A stretch of DNA of 64,000 bases from Phalacrocorax aristotelis. Taxonomy: Eukaryota > Chordata > Aves > Suliformes > Phalacrocoracidae. Below are positions 13,626 through 26,434 of the stretch, piece after piece; the first letter of the stretch is position 1; every line of letters starts with the position of its first letter. The notes beneath the pieces are model-generated. The model was not told the DNA's origin, searched no databases, and saw only the letters and a list, made by a program, of their open reading frames with translations. The position numbers were made by a program, and so were the translations under genes. Location of the stretch: the NCBI RefSeq assembly GCF_949628215.1, contig NC_134277.1, forward strand, positions 96,337,963 to 96,401,962, read 5' to 3'.

Positions 13626-14275
13626 TGACTGGCTGTAAGAGCTGCAGGAAAACATCTCACCTTTCAGCCACTCCTCTTAAATTGAGTACATGTCCCGTTA
13701 AGTACCACAATGACACACAGAGCAGAAATAGAGATGAAAGAATACTTAATGCAAGGAAACCTCCCAGAAAGGATGCTTTCTTCACCCGCATCCCTTTCTC
13801 CAGCAGTGGCACCTCTCATCCCAGGAATAAATTATCCACATATTTTTAAGTACTGAAGCAAACACAAGAGCTTTTTACACCTATCCCAGCTCTCCCTTCT
13901 CCTTACAACAGTTGTTTCCAATTACAGCCAGCTTCCATCAGCATCTCTCACCCTTCTTACTTGCAGGAACTGATTTGGATTCTTACTTTGTGTTTCCGCC
14001 TTGGTTGTTCCCTGGGCTATGGGGGAAGAAAGTGGAAGGAAGAGAAAGGGAATGTAAGTGAATGTCAAGAACTTGCCTTAGATAAAATATTCAAATCCTT
14101 CAGTGAATAACACATGGGAATGGAAAACATTTACCCAGGTACATCCAAGCACAGTGCACGGGAGCCAAGGACCGTACCAGCCTAGCTGGCAGCACCTTAC
14201 AGAGGACTGAAGGAGGCAAAAAATTTTGCACCGCTTCCGTTATTAACTGAATTCTGTCTCATCAATCTGACAGCA

Positions 14276-14310
14276 GACACAAACACAAACACAAGCACAC
14301 ACACACACAA
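14276..14310. repeat. CA-rich simple repeat
   Basis: Imperfect ACAAAC units pass into a short pure CA run. Confidence 0.85.
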
Positions 14311-17300
14311 AATCCTTTATGCTTCTGCTCCATCAACATCGGTGCTGTGCTTATGTGCAGAAAAATGACAGGTGAACTTTTTCAGAGGTTTCAGGGCAAC
14401 CTCAACCGGATGTTAGGCTGCTGTGCACTGCTGGTCGACAGGGAACTACTCCCAAAATGATTAACAGAGGTTTACCTTGCAGCTGCCTTGTTGCCCACAT
14501 TCTGTGCTCTTGTATAACCCCCTTCCCTCTCCTGGGCTTCCCGGTGGCCATAGCAACATCCCGAATGTCACGCAGAGTGCCGGCTTTCCTCTCCTTTCAA
14601 GTAGCCTCTGCTCTAGGAAACAATCCTCTTGAGTAGCAAACCTGAGCACCTTGCACTTATAGCCATTTTAATCTCTGACCATTTCACAGCAGGCTGGTTT
14701 CTGACATTTACCAGGTGCAATTCACTCAGTGCATCCCCCCCTTCCTTTCCCTGCCTGATGCCAGCACTGATTGCTGCTGATTAGCTTCACTGGAGAGTAA
14801 CGCTGCGACAGAGCAGCCTCAGATCACGGGTGGCTGTGCCTGATAGCAGCATTGCTTAGGCAACCTCTTGGTAGCCTCTTCTGCTGCTCATTGAGGTGAT
14901 GTCCCTCTCCTTGCTGCAGGACTCAGCTCTGCTTGTTGCACCCTGGAGGGTCAGGTCTCTCCTCTCTTTGTTCTTCTTTAGCCAGAGGGTTGGCTGGGCT
15001 AAATTGCAGCAAGCCCCTTCGTAAGAGCTGCTGAATGAACCTGGGCACCATCTGTAGTTGGGAAATGGGCATCTCACTCCACCAGATGGGAAGTTACTTG
15101 TCTAAACACATATTGTAACCTGGACAGTTTGAGCATCCTTTTGTATGTGTGCCACATGGTAGTGGGAGCTGCTCATCTCCCTGCTCTTACAAGTTACGGG
15201 TGTTTCCTTTAGCATTATTCTAGTTTCAGGCACAAACTGCACAGATCCTGAAAAACAGAGAGTCCTAAGGGACTGTTTGGCACTCCCCCCATTTGCTACC
15301 TCAGGATACACATGCACCTCTGCCGTCTCAAGACAACACGAACGTCTAGAAACCCTTCCTCAGAAGTCATGGAGGGGGCAACCAGGAGGTAAAAGGCAAG
15401 AGAGAAGGAAAGGGAACCCTTCCCTCACATGGGCTCCAGGGAACCTCTCAGCACTTGTACAGACCCAGGAACATGGACTCCTGCCTGTGCCCTGTTTGGC
15501 AGTTAATTCAGATAATGGCCATGCCAAGCTGAAACTGCTGCTCCGGATCGGCTCTATTCATTGCATTTCTCTTTCAAATTGCTGTTTGCAGAAGTGTTCC
15601 AACAGGCTTCACTTCCAATGCACTTATTACTGTTTAAAAAAAAAAGCCTGGCTGCCTCTAAGGCATCCAGAAGCATATATACAGCTTGAAGGAAAGGTTT
15701 TGTTTAGTTTTTAAGCCCTTCAGTGCTTTCAGATCAAATTCATTTTTGCAAGGAGATAAAAATGTCACTTATTGCAGTTGTGTACTTCCAGACAGATCTA
15801 ATCAGCATTAGCCTTTCTGATTACTAAGTAAACAACTTGCTTAAGTATTGATCATAAATCTATGATATCGCTTGGATTTATTTTAGCTTTGCATATTAGC
15901 ATCAGCTGCTGCTAGATGCAAGTACAGTAGATTCGCTTTTCTATTGCTTGTCAGAATATTGTACATGTGCTACTTCACTATCCCAGGCTCAGATATTGCA
16001 TTCCTCCCCTGGGGTCTAACAAACAAGAATTTCAAGAGGGCAGAAAATGAATTTCTAGCCCAAGGGAAAACATTTGATGAAAAAAGTTGCATTGTTAATA
16101 TTTTTCATGGAAAATGAGATGAAAGTGGGAATGAAAAAAATAATACTGGAATAGTTTGAGCTCTAAATGCCACTGAGGGCCTGATAAAAGCTGTGGTTTG
16201 CCATTTTTTAGCCCAGTCTTTTCTGCACACTGGGGCTTCCAGACAGGCTCATGCAAGGCATGCCCCACTGTGTGTAGGGTAGGGGAAGACTGCTGCTCCC
16301 CATGGGTGACGCCAGGCAAGGGAGGCTGTCTGGTAAAACCTAAAATATAATTCAGAAAGCAGTATGACACCTGGCTTGACTAAAAACCATTATTTTTCTT
16401 GGATATATTCTTTTTCATTATGAGAAATTCTTTACTCCTGTGGACAGCAACACTATCCATGAGAACTGTGAAAGCCCAATTTGTCCAACAGAAATGTCAA
16501 TGGAAATCATTTAGGTCTGTTTTCATAATACCACCTTGTGCTTTGAAAACAGCAAGCAAAGTAATGTCCCTGTTTTATCCGGAAGGCATCGATGGCAGAC
16601 AGGGCAGGTGGACCTCAGGGTTGGGCAGCAGGTCATTTTTAGTGCACAGATCTGCTACTCTGCTCATTGCTTCATCACCAGAAGAGGGAAAAGTTGTATC
16701 AGTGCGTTAAAGAGTCAGTGCATGCACTACAGAATTCCCGCCTTGAAAGCGAGGGATGGTGGCTGCAGAAATCCATCTTTATGGTTCCTGGCTTCATTAG
16801 GAGTAGCAAACTGATGTGCAAAAAAATTTCACATTTAAAAAGCAAGGAGGCCCAAAGCGCCAAGAGATCTTCCTGGGGTTCCTGGCTAGGCAGCGTGCGG
16901 GGAGGTAACCAGCTTCTCCAGCCTGCTAATTACCTTAATCCATTTTCAAGGAAGAGTGTAAAATATCACAGTGACATATTTTACTTTAGCTAATCAATGC
17001 TGTGTGCTGCAAAGCCAAAGAAAATAACTCCCTGAATTCACAATAATCTTTTTCAGAAGCCTTTTAGTTTTTTATGCTCAGTTGCTGCAAAACGGAAGAG
17101 GTTAAATAATGAAAATGCAGGAGAAACGCCTGCTTCGCTTCTCATCTCTGCTGGGCGGCCTTCAGAAGAGACAAAGCTATGAGCTAAACGCTCTGTTATG
17201 ATCAGGACCAGACACAGCAGCTCCCTCATGTTTCTCCGCCAGCTGCATTGCTAGTGCTCACATCCCGCCGACTGTTGGGCTTTTCCTCTGGCCTCAGCAA

Positions 17301-18127
17301 GTAGCGGCAGAGCTGCTCCGAGGAGCACGAGCGCATCCTCAGGAATCACCCACTGGGCTAATGCTACGGCAGTGTTAGGACCCAGGACGGCTGGGAGGCT
17401 CAGGGGGCGGTGAGGACATATCAATCCACTGTGTACTTCTTCAAAGGGCTGGATCAATGAACCAAGGCCAAACCCTTTTTTTCTTTTTCTTTTCTCTTTT
17501 TGCTAAATATGGGCAAAGCTTGGGAGTTTTCAGGGAAGATGTCCTGTCCCTCCTCTTTCCCAAAACTGCCTGCTTACCACTTACACAAACATGCTTCCCC
17601 TGCCTCACTGGCACACAGAGATGCTTGTCCCAGCCTTTTGTGTCAGGCTCCCTCTGTGCTCCAGATCATGTGTGCACTGAGAGTGGAAAGCAAGCAACTT
17701 TCCTAGAACAAATAAAACCAAATCTCCATGAAATAAGAAGGTTTTCAGCAAAGCTTATTTTTTTAAAATTTATTTTAAAAATAAAAACACTCTGTGGAAA
17801 ACTTTCCTTTAAAAAACAAACAAACAGTTGAAAAGGAACTGAAGTCATCGATTAGAAAGTAATTGGAATACCAAAAGCTTGTTAGGTGATATGTGTGACT
17901 GGACTATTACAAAGTAAGTTTATCACTGTTTAGGAAGGGCGAACAAGAAAATAAATCGTTAGTTTAGTGTATCAATGAATCATTTTTTATATTCTGTCTT
18001 TATTGTGACAGGACAGAAGGATAAACTCAGAAGTCTTTACTAGTAACGAAAATGAAAGCAGCAGGATGGGACATGCGAGAGACCCGCTACAGGCCATCTA
18101 ACAAGGAAGATTAGGCAGACAGTTTCA

Positions 18128-18143
18128 ATTTTTTTTTTTTTTT
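18128..18143. repeat. Poly(T) run
   Basis: An uninterrupted run of about 16 T is followed by AAAAG. No adjacent retrogene was recognised. Confidence 0.85.
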
Positions 18144-18279
18144 AAAAGCCATTAGTGGTAGGCTTTGGTAACCTTCTCCCGTCTCAACAGAAAGGTATGA
18201 AACAGGCAAGACTCTCAAGGCTATCTTGGGATACAATGGCAATGATTTTCTGGGAAGTTAAAGGGAAGAGAGAGTTTCA

Positions 18280-19340
18280 GAAGATGGTTAGCTCTTTAAA
18301 GAAACGGTATTAGAAGCACACACACGCGCCATGCCAGCGCGGAGGAAGCATAGCAGGAGAGCTGCTTGGCTCTGTCAGGAGCTATGCAACAGCCTGAAAC
18401 TTGAGAAGAATAAGAAAAATAGGAAATAGGGCAAGTTATTCAGGAGAAGCATGACAGAAGAGCATGAATTTATAAGCGTAAAATCAAAGGCCAAAGACAT
18501 AGAGCAGACCCAGAGATCAGCAACATTAACAGGAAAGTATGTAAATTAATATATTAGCAAGACAATAACGATCGCTTCTCAGTGGGAAGGGAGCAGCTGG
18601 CACTGAAGATCAGAGCAATTAAAGCCGCTTTGCTTCAGTATTCTCTGAAAAAGATCCAGCCAGCATGCAGATGGGCAGAAGAATAACACCTAGGGAAGAG
18701 GTGGAAGAGCTAAGACGACACCAGAAAAGGAGCAAGCCAAAGAGTAGCCTGGTAAGGTAGAAAACACCTAAGCCTATTTAACTGGCTAGACACAAGGAAA
18801 TGCACCCATGGTGCTCATCAGCCTTCTGCTAGAAGTTTTTGTTGAGCACTTGGAGAAAGAATGGCACAGCATAATGGGAAAAGAGGCAAGAAAGATGTTA
18901 ATCCTAAAAAAAAAAAAGACTGAAATTTATATGATTGTATTCTATGCTTCTAGATGTCCAAGGATAATAGAGCAAGTGGCTTCAATTTCAATTCCTAGAA
19001 AAGCACTGGAACAAATTATCTCATTATGTGCGAACATGCAGTAAGCAACCAAGATACAAGCAACCACCATCACCAACTCATTAAAAATAATCATGTCAAA
19101 TCAATCTAGTTTTTAACCCATTGCCATACCAGGATGCAAAAATCTGAGAGACGCTTGGTGGCTTGGAGGATTTGTGATTTTTTTTTCCCCCAGTTGTTTT
19201 GATTTTGAGGTAGAACTTTTTGTTCCACAATCAGTTAGGTTTGGAAAGGAGAAATAATTGGTTGCTATGTGAAATGGACCAACCTTGAGGGTCTTGAGGA
19301 CTTTAATAATGTCCTGTGAAATGAGATCTCTTTAATGTTT
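18280..19340 (+). mobile_element. Ancient CR1/L2-type LINE, internal ORF2 region, decayed
   Basis: Several landmarks of amniote CR1/L2 ORF2 occur in the right order on the plus strand. They are GCTCTTTAAAGAAAC near 18291, a TAAAATCAAAGGCCAAAG segment near 18479, GCTTCAGTATTCTCTGAAAA near 18630, PRKALEQIIS near 18990 in the reverse-transcriptase N-terminal region, TCATGTCAAATCAATCTAGT near 19092, and GAGGACTTTAATAATGTCCT near 19297, like the DFSKAFDTV box. No long frame remains. The spacing fits a single old insertion much more decayed than the CR1 copies at 13.3 and 37 kb. This is recognition by eye, without alignment. Confidence 0.5.
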
Positions 19341-22184
19341 ATCTTTATTTATTTTACACTCGCTATATTGTACCTTTGGATATCCCGAGCACGTGAGCTG
19401 GCTCCCCACTGTGATGCAGCCTTACAAAGTATTTCTTTAAACTACATGGCAAGAGTAAGATTTACATGGCACCCTGGGGTTCACAAACACCAGATGAATG
19501 CAAATATACATTTCTGCGTGCGTATGAAAGCGCACTGCAGTGGCATCCAGAGCTGCTTTAAAAATAATTATCTGCATTAGTCATGGGATTGAGCAAGGAA
19601 CGCTTTTATAAAGGCAGAGTTGTCAGCCTCCATCCACACAGAGTGGAGCGTGGGGAGGTGCAGGCAGAGATCTAAGCTATTAAACCAGTTGATAAATACC
19701 TTACACCACTCAGCATGAAAAATTAAGCTGCGAACTGTACAACATGTGAATTCTCTTCTAATTTTATTAGACAGGAGCTTACAGCACAATGTTACTGCGA
19801 AAGCAGTAAACCTTGGGTTGCAGCTCCCAGGAAGTCAGACTCTTCGCTGCACAACTGAACAAGGGAATTCAGTGCCTACTGTTGGTACCACGGGTCTGCA
19901 AGGGACATCTGTGAATTGTTCACGAGCTGTTGGACATGAATACTCTACCTCCTCCTCCAAGTTTTGCCAGGTCTTCCCTCATGTAGATTAAAATTTCTTT
20001 AGCCAAAAAAACACCTACCACAAATGAAACACTGCAACAAAAAGTACTTTTACCAAGATATTCATTATGACTACAGAAAAAACTTCTTAAAAAACACAAT
20101 GGAACACAACCGAAACACCCCAAAACCCAACACAGGGCCACAAATCCAGGGGACAGGAGTGGCCCATTACAGGCCACTATAATGAGTGACTGTTAATCTT
20201 ACATTTACAACAGACATGTACAATACACAATCACAATACACCCTCAATGGCTCCTTTATGCCTTCTTTATATCATCCCCTCATGGAGAGGGGCTTCTCCG
20301 AGGACAGGGGCACGGCATAGCACCCCAGCCCCTGGGGCAGGGACCAGGCATTCGCTGTGCCAGGGGATGGTGAAGAGCCTTTGAGCATCATGGCTGCCTG
20401 AGGAGGGACACGGAAGTTCAGGTGAGAGGCAGGAGGCCAAGAGACTCTGGGGATATATGGGAGGAGAAACCTGGTGGGTAGCTGCAGGCTTTTCGCTGCA
20501 AGGGAAAAGGGAAATGAGGCCAGCCGGCAGACTACAGTACCAGCCTGGGCAGGCAAGGTATGAGTGGCAGGTGACCTGAGTGGGGGTCATGGTTGCAATA
20601 AGTGATGGGGACATAACAGAGGAAGCCAAGAACACCTGAAAGTTGTGGACTGTTGTCCAGAAATCTGGCTACTTGCAAGTTACCAAGAGACAGAAAATCA
20701 GTTAGATTCCTCTCCTCTTAATCATCCCCATCATGTTACCTTGGCCCAACACACCAAGTTGCCCTTATCTAAATAAACCAAATGACTGACAACCACCTGC
20801 CAGAGACAAAAACCAATCTGACCTCAGATTTCTATTTGTTCCACCCCCAATAAATAAAACTAACAAACCATTTCAACAAAAAACTCTAAATTATCCCCTT
20901 TTCCTTTAGCAACCACCTACAACACACGCACATAACTGGTGGCTGCATTGCAGACGCCATCTGTTCCAGCACAACAGCAACTCACCCACTTCTACCCACT
21001 CGGCACGACCAGAATTTAACACTGCATGCAGTGTGTGCAGGGGAGGCACATGTGTTGTGAGTGATGGAGGAGAGCAAACTAGGATAAGGAAGGGACAACC
21101 ACTGCTAGAGGGGGAGCAGGGTGCAGTTCCCTTCTCTTTGGGAGGACACCGAGTTGGCTACACTCAGGAAGGGGGGAAAAATTCATCCTGGGAGAACCAA
21201 ATGTTTCACCACCTTGTAAACTGCCTAGTCCTGATGCAGCCACCCAAGCCCACTGCTACCTTACCACCAGCTACAGCCAGTAATACAATCGTTTTTAGTG
21301 TGAAACTTCTCCAGTGCAGAAATCCAGAATATTTTTCCACGTGGAGGGCATCCCATGGAACACGTCACTCATTCTGGGAGCTGGCATCAGCCCTGGCATG
21401 GGCAGAGGACCACAACTTAGCCTGCAACTTCAGTTCCCTGATCTGACAATTTTGCTCTGTGACTGTGAGCATCTCACAGTCTCTACACCTAACCTTACCC
21501 ATTGGGAGAACAGATATAAATAACTGCATCTCACAGTATTGTAAACCAAACTTTGCTTGGCAACAAGATATTCACAGGACCTTGTCCATTGGGGCCATAC
21601 AAAAAAAAAAGTATTCTCTTTCGCAAAATTTCAGCTATTGCTACCTTTTTCCCCCACTCATAATAGGGAATACAAGAAGGTTAGTATGATCCTTGCATTT
21701 GAAAATATTTTCTTTTTCCCCAGTATGAACTTTTTAAACAACCAGTGCAGTTCCATCAAAATATTGTTTCCATGAAGCAATAGGATCACAGTGAGAACGA
21801 GCTTTTGCCCAGGGTTTCAATTCTCTTTCCAGAAAGGGCTCTCTGCACTACGTGGGCTTCCTCTCAAGTAATGTTGCCAATGTTTTACTTCCAGTTTCTA
21901 TGACTTTCTTCTTTCTTGCTTGCCATACTTGGATAATCCAGGCTCCATGCAATAGTGTTCCCTTCGCATTTGGATGCTACAGAAACTCTCTCAGTTCACA
22001 TGACTCAACTTCTGCTCCTAAAATGTCTGCTGAAATTATTTGTGGCATCATTTCTATTATTGAGCCGCTATTAAAACAGAGTACATTTACTTGTTTCTGT
22101 ATTTAGCCTGACTAGGAGGAGGATGGCATACACCTGCTTCCTTATATACCATAGTTTGATTGATTGTGCATATATAAGCTATTT

Positions 22185-22300
22185 TGTCTCTCCTCTGAAC
22201 TAGCTTGAAAGCCCTTTGGAAACTGGATTGTGTTTGATAGTTATTTGCACAGCATCAAGCACCCTAATTGTATCAGATGACAAACTTGAATAATGATTGG
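22185..22300 (+). repeat. Possible ancient amniote interspersed repeat, unclassified
   Basis: The order TTGAAAGCCCTTTGGAAACT, then TTTGCACAGCATCAAGCACC, resembles a widespread old reptilian repeat (of the form TGTAAGCTCTTTGGGGCAGG followed by TACAGCGCCTAGCACAATGG). The copy is short and diverged and I cannot assign its class. Confidence 0.33.
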
Positions 22301-22689
22301 TTTGGTTAAGGAAACAAAACATGATACATAAGTTTGTTTATTTAAATATATGCTGAATGCAATCACGGCTAAAGTATTTTATTTTTCCTATTCTCTGTCA
22401 TCTAAACCCTCTCAAATACCAGGAAATCACTTTTCTAAGTCATTAGCCTTAAAAAAAGTCCTCAATCTACATAACTTTGTAATAACAAAAAAAGCAAACA
22501 GTTTACACAGATGGCAATAAAACAAGAAACACTCAGTGTTAATTGAACAAGTAAATCTATGCATGTATTATAGGAATCTGCAAAAGCAAACACTACGCAT
22601 ACAAATAATAAAGCCAGGTTATATACAGATTTTTTCAATAGTGCAAATCAAGTTTTTACTTTAGTACAAGGATTGCTATGGCACAGTAG

Positions 22690-22738
22690 AAAAATTTATA
22701 TATATTTATATATATATATATTTATATATCCTTATTTA
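22690..22738. repeat. TA/TTTATA-rich microsatellite
   Basis: The stretch alternates TA repeats with TTTATA units. It is AT-only for about 40 bases. Confidence 0.85.
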
Positions 22739-25700
22739 TACATTATTTATATTACCTGTATTGCCATCTTCATTTTAGACTCCCTTTTTAATTCTGTTTA
22801 TGTTTGAGATGTCAAACTGAATTTATGCCTTCTCTGCCCATTTTGAGCTACTTTTGTTATTCACTTATATGTTCTATTTTTTTACATATGTCTGCACACA
22901 TACACACCCCTCTCTCTCCACCCCCTTCCCATCCACTTGGTAGAGGAGGAGACAGTATTTGAAAGTAATGCCATTTAAGCAAATCGTTAACAGTCCTCTT
23001 GTAATAGCAGTTGCTAAGATGGGGTTTCTTAGTTACACAGCTCAGGAGCTTTAAACTACTTTCCCCTTTTTTAACCAGGCCAGTTCTGAGTACTCACTGC
23101 TTTACCTGTTGAGTAGCAGAGGATGAATAGGAAACTAATATGACCTGCATCAGGCCATGAAAGAAAGACAGCTTTATAGGAGGGAAGAAACCTTCCACTC
23201 CGAAGGGGGCTCAGGCTCCCTGTAACACCCCCCTGCCCCAGGAACTACAGAGGAACCACTTGTTTTCCTTAGTGAAAATGCAAGGGGAATGGGGAAAAGG
23301 AAGAGGAGGAACAAGCTCCTTCCAAATTGTCACCCTTCTGTTTCTGCAGAAGGTCTAATCACACTTTGGTGCTGTACGCCTTCTGCATAGCATCTAGGCT
23401 CCATTCAGTCCTAGCTTTACTTGAAGTTCTGCTTCTCCTCAGTTCCTGCTTTACTCTTATGAAGTAAATAACATGCCTCCTTTTGAAGGAAGAACTCCTA
23501 TGGAGAGGGGATATATTCCCAGCTGCGTGCCTGAGACAGCTAGAGACTCTTGCTCATGCTCTGACACCTCACCTGATGCAGCAGGCAGAGCCACAGAAGT
23601 AGCAGAGGTGCAATAGCACAGTAAATTTACTGTTACCAATTCTCACGGGACAAAAATTGCATTCTCTATCCAAAATACAAGTGTCCTCTGCAATAAGATT
23701 TCTGAGGAACACTTAAGCAAAGAGACTAGGTGATCTTGTAATAGTATTTCTTAAATTAAAAAATTAAAATAAAAAAACCCAGCAGCACAGGTGAAAATAA
23801 CTCAGCTGTGACTCTTCTGAACAAGAAAATGCCACTTGCAGCCAGTCTGGATACAGCAACAAGTATCTTCAAAGGCAAAAGGCACTTCAGTTTCTGGCAT
23901 ATAACCAGAAGGCTGGAGACACTACATCTTTTTAGACTGAGTATTATCCATAAGCAAGTTGGCCCCTTTTGAAACGAGCAAGCTCACGCTAACTCGGAAG
24001 GCACAGATCAGAGTTACGCTATGTTTATATCACATTTGTATTAACTCTTCTGAACATGCGTGAGCAGAGCTATCCAGATTAGAGCTGAGGTCCACATACT
24101 CAAAAAGGACAACACATCAATTTGTAGTTTACAAGGAGTGACATTCAGTATTTAATTTTAAATAAGAATTTATCAGGTCTAAAAGCTCTGTCAGTACAAA
24201 TGCCCTCAGAAAGCTCGGACAGCCAAAGTTAAACTTCAGTCGGACCAAACCCATTAGCAGTGGGTACGCCTGTGGTATTCTGCAGAGTACACTGATGTAT
24301 ACAGTGCTGTTTTTCACACACGCCTCCATCTCGGTATCACCATCCGCATTACCGACACCGCAGCCCACACCATCACGTGCGCCAGTGCAGACCGAGTGCC
24401 CCGGTACAACTACCCACTGTGCTTGAGAGACAGAGCTAGTGCTCAGGAAACCTTTTCTTCAGTGCCAAATAATTTATTTTTAAAATTGTAGTTGACGCAT
24501 GGAAGAACTAAAGGCTTGTGTTACAGACAATGTTACATCATCTGTGGGTGGGTGCTAAACTCAGTGAAACAGGAAAAATAAATCAAATACCTCTGCTTTA
24601 AAATACAGGGTGTTGCAGGTGTCCAAGCTCCCCAGTAGCAGTGTCAGACGAACACACAACACTGCACATGAGTCACGCTGAGTCTGGCCTTTAGCATGCT
24701 CCAGTGAAACACTGATGTCCCTCGTCCTTGGAGATGGGCCTGGGAAACTGAACTGGCTCTGAACCCAGGGGTCAGCAGCAGCGATCTCAGTCTCCCCAGG
24801 CACCTTTCAGTTATTCTCACATGGTCCTTCTTTTGCACAAACAGAAAACTTTTGTGTCGTTCAAATGAAGAGACAAGCTTTCTTAGCAGATTAGCTTTTG
24901 CACATGCTACCATTGAGTATTTATTTTTTAGTACATGGAAAACAATTTAGTTACGCTTTACTAGGACTGACCAAAAAAAAAAGGAACTTTATCCCAAATC
25001 AAGATGAAATTTGATATTTTACAATTTTTATATTTGTCAAAATATTTTACTTTGAGTACTGTAAGGAACATAAGCTGAATTGAGTCACTACTTGAGAATT
25101 TTTATATCACTGAGATACAACACCGAAGAGCTATACATGGAAATAATACATATGTTGGGAAATGCCAGTCTGACACGTATATTCCCAATTATCTTTGCCT
25201 GATGTAAGTTACATAAAGACCCCTCTTCCATCCTCCTGGCTTCCTGGCAGAGCACCCCATTCCTCTGTGGAGTTGCAAGGATTGTAAAGGATTGCCTTGT
25301 GTGTGGGAACGGAATACCTTGGTGCTTTGCGTTGTCTGAAATCACCCTTAACACTAGGCATATTACAGCTCTCTTCTCCCCGCTAGCGATCAGCTGCGCA
25401 AGTCTTGACCACTACGAATATGGGCTTGGTGTCTGCTTCTGCCTCACCTCCTCCAAAAGGCACTTCTGCACCCTATCCTGCTAACAAGCTGCAGAGACAC
25501 AGGTACGTCTTTCTGTAAGCTGTTTCATACTGATTTCCAGCAAAACCTTCATCGTGGTAACTTTGCACCTATAAGAGATTCCAACCTGCATGCATAACCC
25601 ATGTCTGGGCTGCCCAGATGGTTGGTTTTGGTCCTGTACTTTCTTTCACCAGGATTTCATCGAATTCATAGCTTCGTCGTGAAGGATTATTGGTCTCAAG

Positions 25701-26428
25701 CTTAAAAAGACTAATCAGTGGGCAGAGCCATGTCTTGTAGAGAGCAAAAAGTGCTTACTAACAACAATGCCAGTTCTTAACCGAATGCCAAACATATTTT
25801 AAGGTCAATGCTCTATCCATCTGGTAACATTGGATTCAACCTTCGTGTGTTTTCTATTTTGAAACTTATAAACTTGCACTTTACATATACACGTAAACAG
25901 AAATAATCCGAGAACAGCATCACTAGGCCCTGGTTTGTTGTAAAACAGGTGACAACCACCTTGGAGCAACAGAGGGTGTAGAAGATACGACTACTTGGAC
26001 ACCTCTGGGAAGGACATGGGAAATCCAAAAAGGAAAGTTAGCCTGCACATTTTATACATAGCAGCAAAGAAAAAAGAAAATCTACACTCAAAACCGTTGT
26101 TTGTGTGGCCTTGTGTCTCATGAGTGGAAAGGTTTATTGGTCTAATTGATTGAGATAATCCTGAAAAATTATTGCAGGTGAAATATTGCTATGGATTTGT
26201 GTCTTACTTGGTTGCTTTACTTTTCCAGCAAGCAATTTATCAAAGGATTACACACCGTATCTATACGGAGCATACACTTTCCATACAAATTTGTTTGCTT
26301 AGATAAAATTCAAGCTGCAGCCATCTGTGATTTTTTTTTTTTAAAGAATTACAAAGGTCAGCAACAACTTTTATGCAAAATTTTTCTTCTTGAATAAAGC
26401 CACAGTAAAACCATATAGCCAAAAATGC

Positions 26429-26434
26429 TTTATT
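26429..26434 (-). terminator. Candidate distal poly(A) signal
   Basis: The minus strand reads AATAAAGC followed by a T/G-rich stretch within 30 bases. It would end a 3' UTR of about 7.4 kb if that region is transcribed with PTPN3. This is weak evidence from a hexamer and its context only. Confidence 0.2.

Larger units (their letters stand above)
13626..18279. other. Intergenic DNA, no supported gene
   Basis: No exon with flanking splice sites and no family match was found. A CA-rich microsatellite lies at 14276-14310. A patch with more CpG than its surroundings lies at 17235-17415, but it is short and carries no convincing first exon. A T-run is at 18128-18143. Around 15750-15930 there is a cluster of TAAT, octamer-like and palindromic motifs, described under findings. 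Confidence 0.55.
19341..26399. other. Intergenic DNA downstream of PTPN3, no supported gene
   Basis: I find no exon chain. The 122-codon minus-strand frame at 20267-20635 lies in a moderately GC-rich patch and has no recognised domain. A strongly G-poor strip follows at 20680-20930. A TA/TTTATA microsatellite is at 22690-22738. A small CpG-bearing patch lies at 24290-24420. In human, EPB41L4B lies on this side of PTPN3, but no first exon of it is recognisable here. Confidence 0.5.

Noticed and set aside
15277..15714. 145-codon plus-strand frame as a gene
   Set aside because: No domain, no splice structure and no flanking gene context. It contains a run of lysines from an A-tract.
17235..17415. 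CpG-island promoter or first exon of the neighbouring EPB41L4B gene
   Set aside because: The patch is short, CpG density is only modest, and no FERM-type coding start or donor site can be read on the minus strand.
20267..20635. 122-codon minus-strand frame as a protein gene
   Set aside because: It lies in a GC-richer patch that keeps several frames open at once, and it has no family resemblance. Its composition explains its length.
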